From Fimbriimonadaceae bacterium (lineage in GTDB: Bacteria > Armatimonadota > Fimbriimonadia > Fimbriimonadales > Fimbriimonadaceae), in the NCBI GenBank assembly GCA_025451715.1, contig JANWJY010000160.1:1-7570 (forward strand): a stretch of DNA of 7,570 bases, read 5' to 3'. The first letter of the stretch is position 1, and the number at the start of each line of letters is the position of its first letter. The notes beneath the pieces are model-generated. The model made no database searches, had not been told where the DNA came from, and was given only the letters and a program-made list of their open reading frames with translations. The position numbers and the translations under genes are program-made. Positions 6,058 through 7,570 of the stretch are shown in pieces.

Positions 6058-6461
6058 TGCCGCCCCCTCACGAAGCGCGCGATGGCGCGCTGTGTCGTCT
6101 CGCTCACGTGGTGCTCGATCCCCTCGGCGTCGAGTTCGGCGACTTCCTTGGGCACACCAACTGCCTGAAGAAACTTCACGATCAAGACGTGCCGCTCAGA
6201 TATATCACTCGCCAGCGATGCGCCCGCAGCGGTCAGCTCGATCCGCCGCCGGGGGTGCACGTTCACCAGCCCGTCACGCTGCAGCCGCTCGAGCGTCTTC
6301 GTCACCGTAGGCTGGGCGACGCCCAGCGCCTCAACCAGGTCAGCTGTGCGTACCTCGGCACGGTCTCGCCCGAGCCGGTAGATCAGCTCGACGTAGTCCT
6401 CGGCCACCTCGCTGCGGTGGTCCTCCCGAGTGCGGGCGTAAGGGTTCTCTCGCATTGCCAC
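6054..6461 (-). CDS. mntR: MntR-type manganese-responsive transcriptional regulator (DtxR family)
   Basis: A 135-residue DtxR-family repressor with a winged helix-turn-helix (about 18-80) and a metal-binding dimerisation domain (about 81-135), lacking the C-terminal SH3-like domain of IdeR/DtxR. The helix-turn-helix shows VRTADLVEALGVAQPTVTKT (37-56), and the wing ends LTAAG. All six ligands of the Bacillus MntR manganese site can be aligned: D22 and E25 (AEDYVEL), H91 (ERH), E113, E116 and H117 (AEGIEHHVS). D22 stands where iron-sensing IdeR/DtxR has methionine, so Mn(II) specificity is expected. The EGIEHHVSETT run resembles proteobacterial MntR. Two starts are possible, GTG at 6461 or ATG at 6455 two codons later; neither has a strong ribosome-binding site. 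It is the first gene of the run with feoA and both feoB parts, and probably regulates itself and them through the dyad at 6492-6511. Confidence 0.92.
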   Translation of the reverse strand: MAMRENPYARTREDHRSEVAEDYVELIYRLGRDRAEVRTADLVEALGVAQPTVTKTLERLQRDGLVNVHPRRRIELTAAGASLASDISERHVLIVKFLQAVGVPKEVAELDAEGIEHHVSETTQRAIARFVRGRQ

Positions 6462-6491
6462 TACCCAAGGATACGATGTTTAGCCATGGTT

Positions 6492-6511
6492 TATATAGCC
6501 TTGGCTATATA
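6492..6511. promoter_or_regulatory. Probable MntR operator (MntR box)
   Basis: TATATAGCC-TT-GGCTATATA is a perfect 9-bp-arm dyad, strikingly AT-rich against its GC-rich surroundings. Its ATAGC...GCTAT halves match the core of the known E. coli MntR box. It lies 30 bp upstream of the GTG (36 upstream of the ATG) of mntR, and its TATATA arms could double as the -10 region, so bound MntR would block transcription. A further half-site-like TTTAGCC lies at 6479-6485 but is not part of a good dyad. The next gene on the other side is tRNA-Val, 56 bp away. Confidence 0.75.
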
Positions 6512-6544
6512 TTCGGGACTTTCTGTCTGAAGGCTCACCCTGGG

Positions 6545-6571
6545 GCCCAAGGTATCCTCGCTCCCTTGGGC
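6545..6571. repeat. 8-bp inverted repeat overlapping the 5' end of tRNA-Val
   Basis: GCCCAAGG (6545-6552) and CCTTGGGC (6564-6571) are reverse complements separated by 11 bases. The right arm includes the first four bases of the tRNA acceptor stem. In a precursor transcript the leader could pair with the tRNA 5' end; it could equally be chance. TATCCT at 6553-6558 in the loop is a weak -10 candidate for the tRNA, which would put the left arm outside the transcript. Confidence 0.4.
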
Positions 6572-6642
6572 GGTTAGCTCAGTGGTAGAGCACTTCGTTC
6601 ACACCGAAGGGGTCGTAGGTTCAAGTCCTATACCGCCCACCA
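6568..6642 (+). tRNA. tRNA-Val (anticodon CAC)
   Basis: A full cloverleaf can be drawn. The acceptor is GGGCGGT/ACCGCCC. The D arm is GCTC/GAGC with loop AGTGGTA. The anticodon arm is CTTCG/CGAAG with loop TTCACAC and anticodon CAC (6600-6602). A 5-base variable loop follows, then the T arm GTAGG/CCTAT with loop TTCAAGT, discriminator A, and an encoded CCA (6640-6642). The tRNA reads GUG codons. It is 75 nt including CCA, is transcribed away from mntR, and is the only confident plus-strand gene here. No clear T-run terminator follows. Confidence 0.96.
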
Positions 6643-6851
6643 CTTCTTTCTGGTGTGAGTCCGTGTGAAACGCATGGATCTTGGGCTCTGTGGTGCTCTC
6701 TCCATGTGATGCAATGTTCCTTCGGGCCAGGAGGAAGCGTGTCCACGCTGAAGGAAAAGTTGGGCAACAAGGATCGAGCCACCACGCAGTTTCGGCCAGC
6801 CGGACGGTCGTGTTGACTGCGGTACGAGTTTCGCGTTCGGTAAACGGCGCG

Positions 6852-6872
6852 AGCCGTAGCACGGCTACGGCT
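6852..6872. terminator. Hairpin over the hydrolase stop codon
   Basis: AGCCGTAG (6852-6859) and CTACGGCT (6865-6872) form a perfect 8-bp stem with a 5-base loop. The right arm contains the complement of the hydrolase TAG stop and its last codon. On the minus strand no run of T follows closely, so it is a weak terminator candidate. It might instead slow 3' decay of the message. Confidence 0.35.
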
Positions 6873-7570
6873 TGGCGTCGAGAAAGTCGTTCACCATGGG
6901 GACGATGATGGGCATGCGCTGCATCAGGGTCACGTGGGTGGTGTCGGGCAAGATCGCCAATCGCGAGGCGGTACGCGGCCCCAGGTCGCCGTGGGTCTCG
7001 CCTCCCTTCAGCCGGAACATTTCCCTGACGTGATCGAGCCGGATGCCGTCGGCGTCGCCGAAGATGAAAAACATCGGCGACGGGGTGGCCTTCAGCTGAG
7101 CGGCGGTCAAGTCGCGCTCTTTCGACATCGCGGCGACCATATGCTTGACGAACTTCGGAAAGTCGTCCGGCGTCGGGCTCAGCTTCTTGTAATCGATTTC
7201 GAGAGGCGAACCCATGAAGAGTTCCGGCGTGAGATTCTTGAGCGCGTCGGCCCCTTCCTTGACCACGCCGTCGCGACGAAACGGGGCCGATAGGACGACG
7301 ACTTTCCGCACCTTGTCCGGGTGGCGGACCGCACACTGCATCGCCACGGCGCCACCCATGCTGTAGCCGATGAGGTCCGCCCGGGGAATCTTGAGGTGGC
7401 CAAGTAGGGCCGCCACATCGTCGGCGAGGTTGTCGGAGGTCATGTCGCGCGCGATATCGGCCGTGCGGCCGTGGCCCTGCATTTCGACGGCAATGACGCG
7501 TCGCGTCTTGGCCAGCTCGCCGATCCAACCGTCCCAGTTGTTGGTGATGGCCATGAACGCGCCGTGAAGC
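6865..7570 (-). CDS. Alpha/beta hydrolase, 5' end outside the window
   Basis: The frame is open to the right edge. An ATG at 7554 exists, but the residues before it (LHGAF, 7555-7569) are the conserved HG oxyanion-hole motif of the fold, so the true start lies beyond the window. Counting from that ATG, the visible part has VIAVEMQGHGRTAD (20-33), the nucleophile elbow GYSMGG with S65, the acid in FGDADGI (D167 or D169) and the histidine in LPDTTHV (H207). The triad is thus complete. A lid region lies at about 90-155. The last residues FLDAKP end at the TAG at 6865-6867. No signal peptide can be judged. The fold covers esterases, lactonases, haloperoxidase-like enzymes and C-C hydrolases, and the substrate cannot be read from the sequence. 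It lies beyond the tRNA and has no evident link to the metal genes. Confidence 0.9.
   Translation of the reverse strand, partial: LHGAFMAITNNWDGWIGELAKTRRVIAVEMQGHGRTADIARDMTSDNLADDVAALLGHLKIPRADLIGYSMGGAVAMQCAVRHPDKVRKVVVLSAPFRRDGVVKEGADALKNLTPELFMGSPLEIDYKKLSPTPDDFPKFVKHMVAAMSKERDLTAAQLKATPSPMFFIFGDADGIRLDHVREMFRLKGGETHGDLGPRTASRLAILPDTTHVTLMQRMPIIVPMVNDFLDAKP

Noticed and set aside
4997..6310. A 437-codon plus-strand frame opposite feoA/feoB and mntR
   Set aside because: It runs antisense across four confident genes and has the composition of a shadow frame.
6476..6497. Second MntR box next to the main dyad (TTTAGCC-AT-GGTTTA)
   Set aside because: Only 4 of 10 arm positions are symmetric. 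It resembles a half-site but not a full operator.
6643..6864. Possible small gene or RNA between tRNA-Val and the hydrolase stop
   Set aside because: I see only short hairpins (for example AGCGT-GTCC-ACGCT near 6738-6751) and no convincing coding frame or RNA fold, so nothing is called.
6568..6870. tRNA-Val as an integration site for a genomic island carrying the hydrolase
   Set aside because: No second copy of the tRNA 3' end, no integrase and no evident base-composition shift is seen in the window. The flanking sequence to the right is too short to test it.
6599..7528. A long minus-strand open frame (309 codons) ending in GIGLEPTTPSV
   Set aside because: Its last residues are the antisense translation of tRNA-Val, a well-known false protein ending, and the rest overlaps the hydrolase gene in another frame with Arg/Gly-rich nonsense. 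It is not a gene.
1..7570. CRISPR arrays, insertion sequences or phage genes
   Set aside because: No spaced direct repeats, transposase motifs or terminal inverted repeats were found. The window looks like ordinary chromosomal sequence.

Overview
This GC-rich window, roughly 60% G+C by eye, comes from a bacterial chromosome. Nearly all protein genes are on the minus strand, tightly packed and often overlapping at their stop and start codons. The only confident plus-strand gene is a tRNA-Val. Taxonomy cannot be fixed from the sequence. The gene set and style fit a high-GC environmental bacterium; a lineage such as Armatimonadota (Fimbriimonadia) is one guess, held weakly.

Read in the direction of transcription (right to left), the layout starts at the right edge. 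There lies the 3' part of an alpha/beta hydrolase gene whose start is outside the window, followed by about 220 bp with no recognisable gene. Next is tRNA-Val(CAC), on the opposite strand. A 106-bp divergent region follows, holding a 20-bp perfect dyad that looks like an MntR operator. After it come mntR, feoA, a GTPase-domain feoB and a separate membrane-domain feoB, joined by ATGA or TGATG junctions or a 13-bp overlap. Thirty-eight bases further on are a small heat-shock protein gene (Hsp20) and lon, again joined by TGATG. Beyond lon is a 131-bp gap with a possible 18-codon ORF behind a good ribosome-binding site, then a gene for an RNHCP zinc-ribbon protein. At the left edge, a perfect 15-bp-arm hairpin follows that gene and overlaps the end of a possible plus-strand reading frame.

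The most interesting part is the metal module. The regulator keeps all six residues of the MntR manganese site, including the Asp that distinguishes MntR from iron-sensing IdeR/DtxR. The dyad upstream resembles an MntR box, yet the genes it appears to control encode a Feo-type transporter normally assigned to Fe(II). The transporter is also split: the GTPase part and the permease part are separate proteins, and the second has its own strong Shine-Dalgarno sequence. This suggests a two-polypeptide Feo system under manganese control, either a Mn(II) importer or an Fe(II) importer tuned by Mn. The Hsp20 and Lon pair downstream is a protein quality-control unit (holdase plus ATP-dependent protease) that could be read through from the metal operon or have its own promoter.
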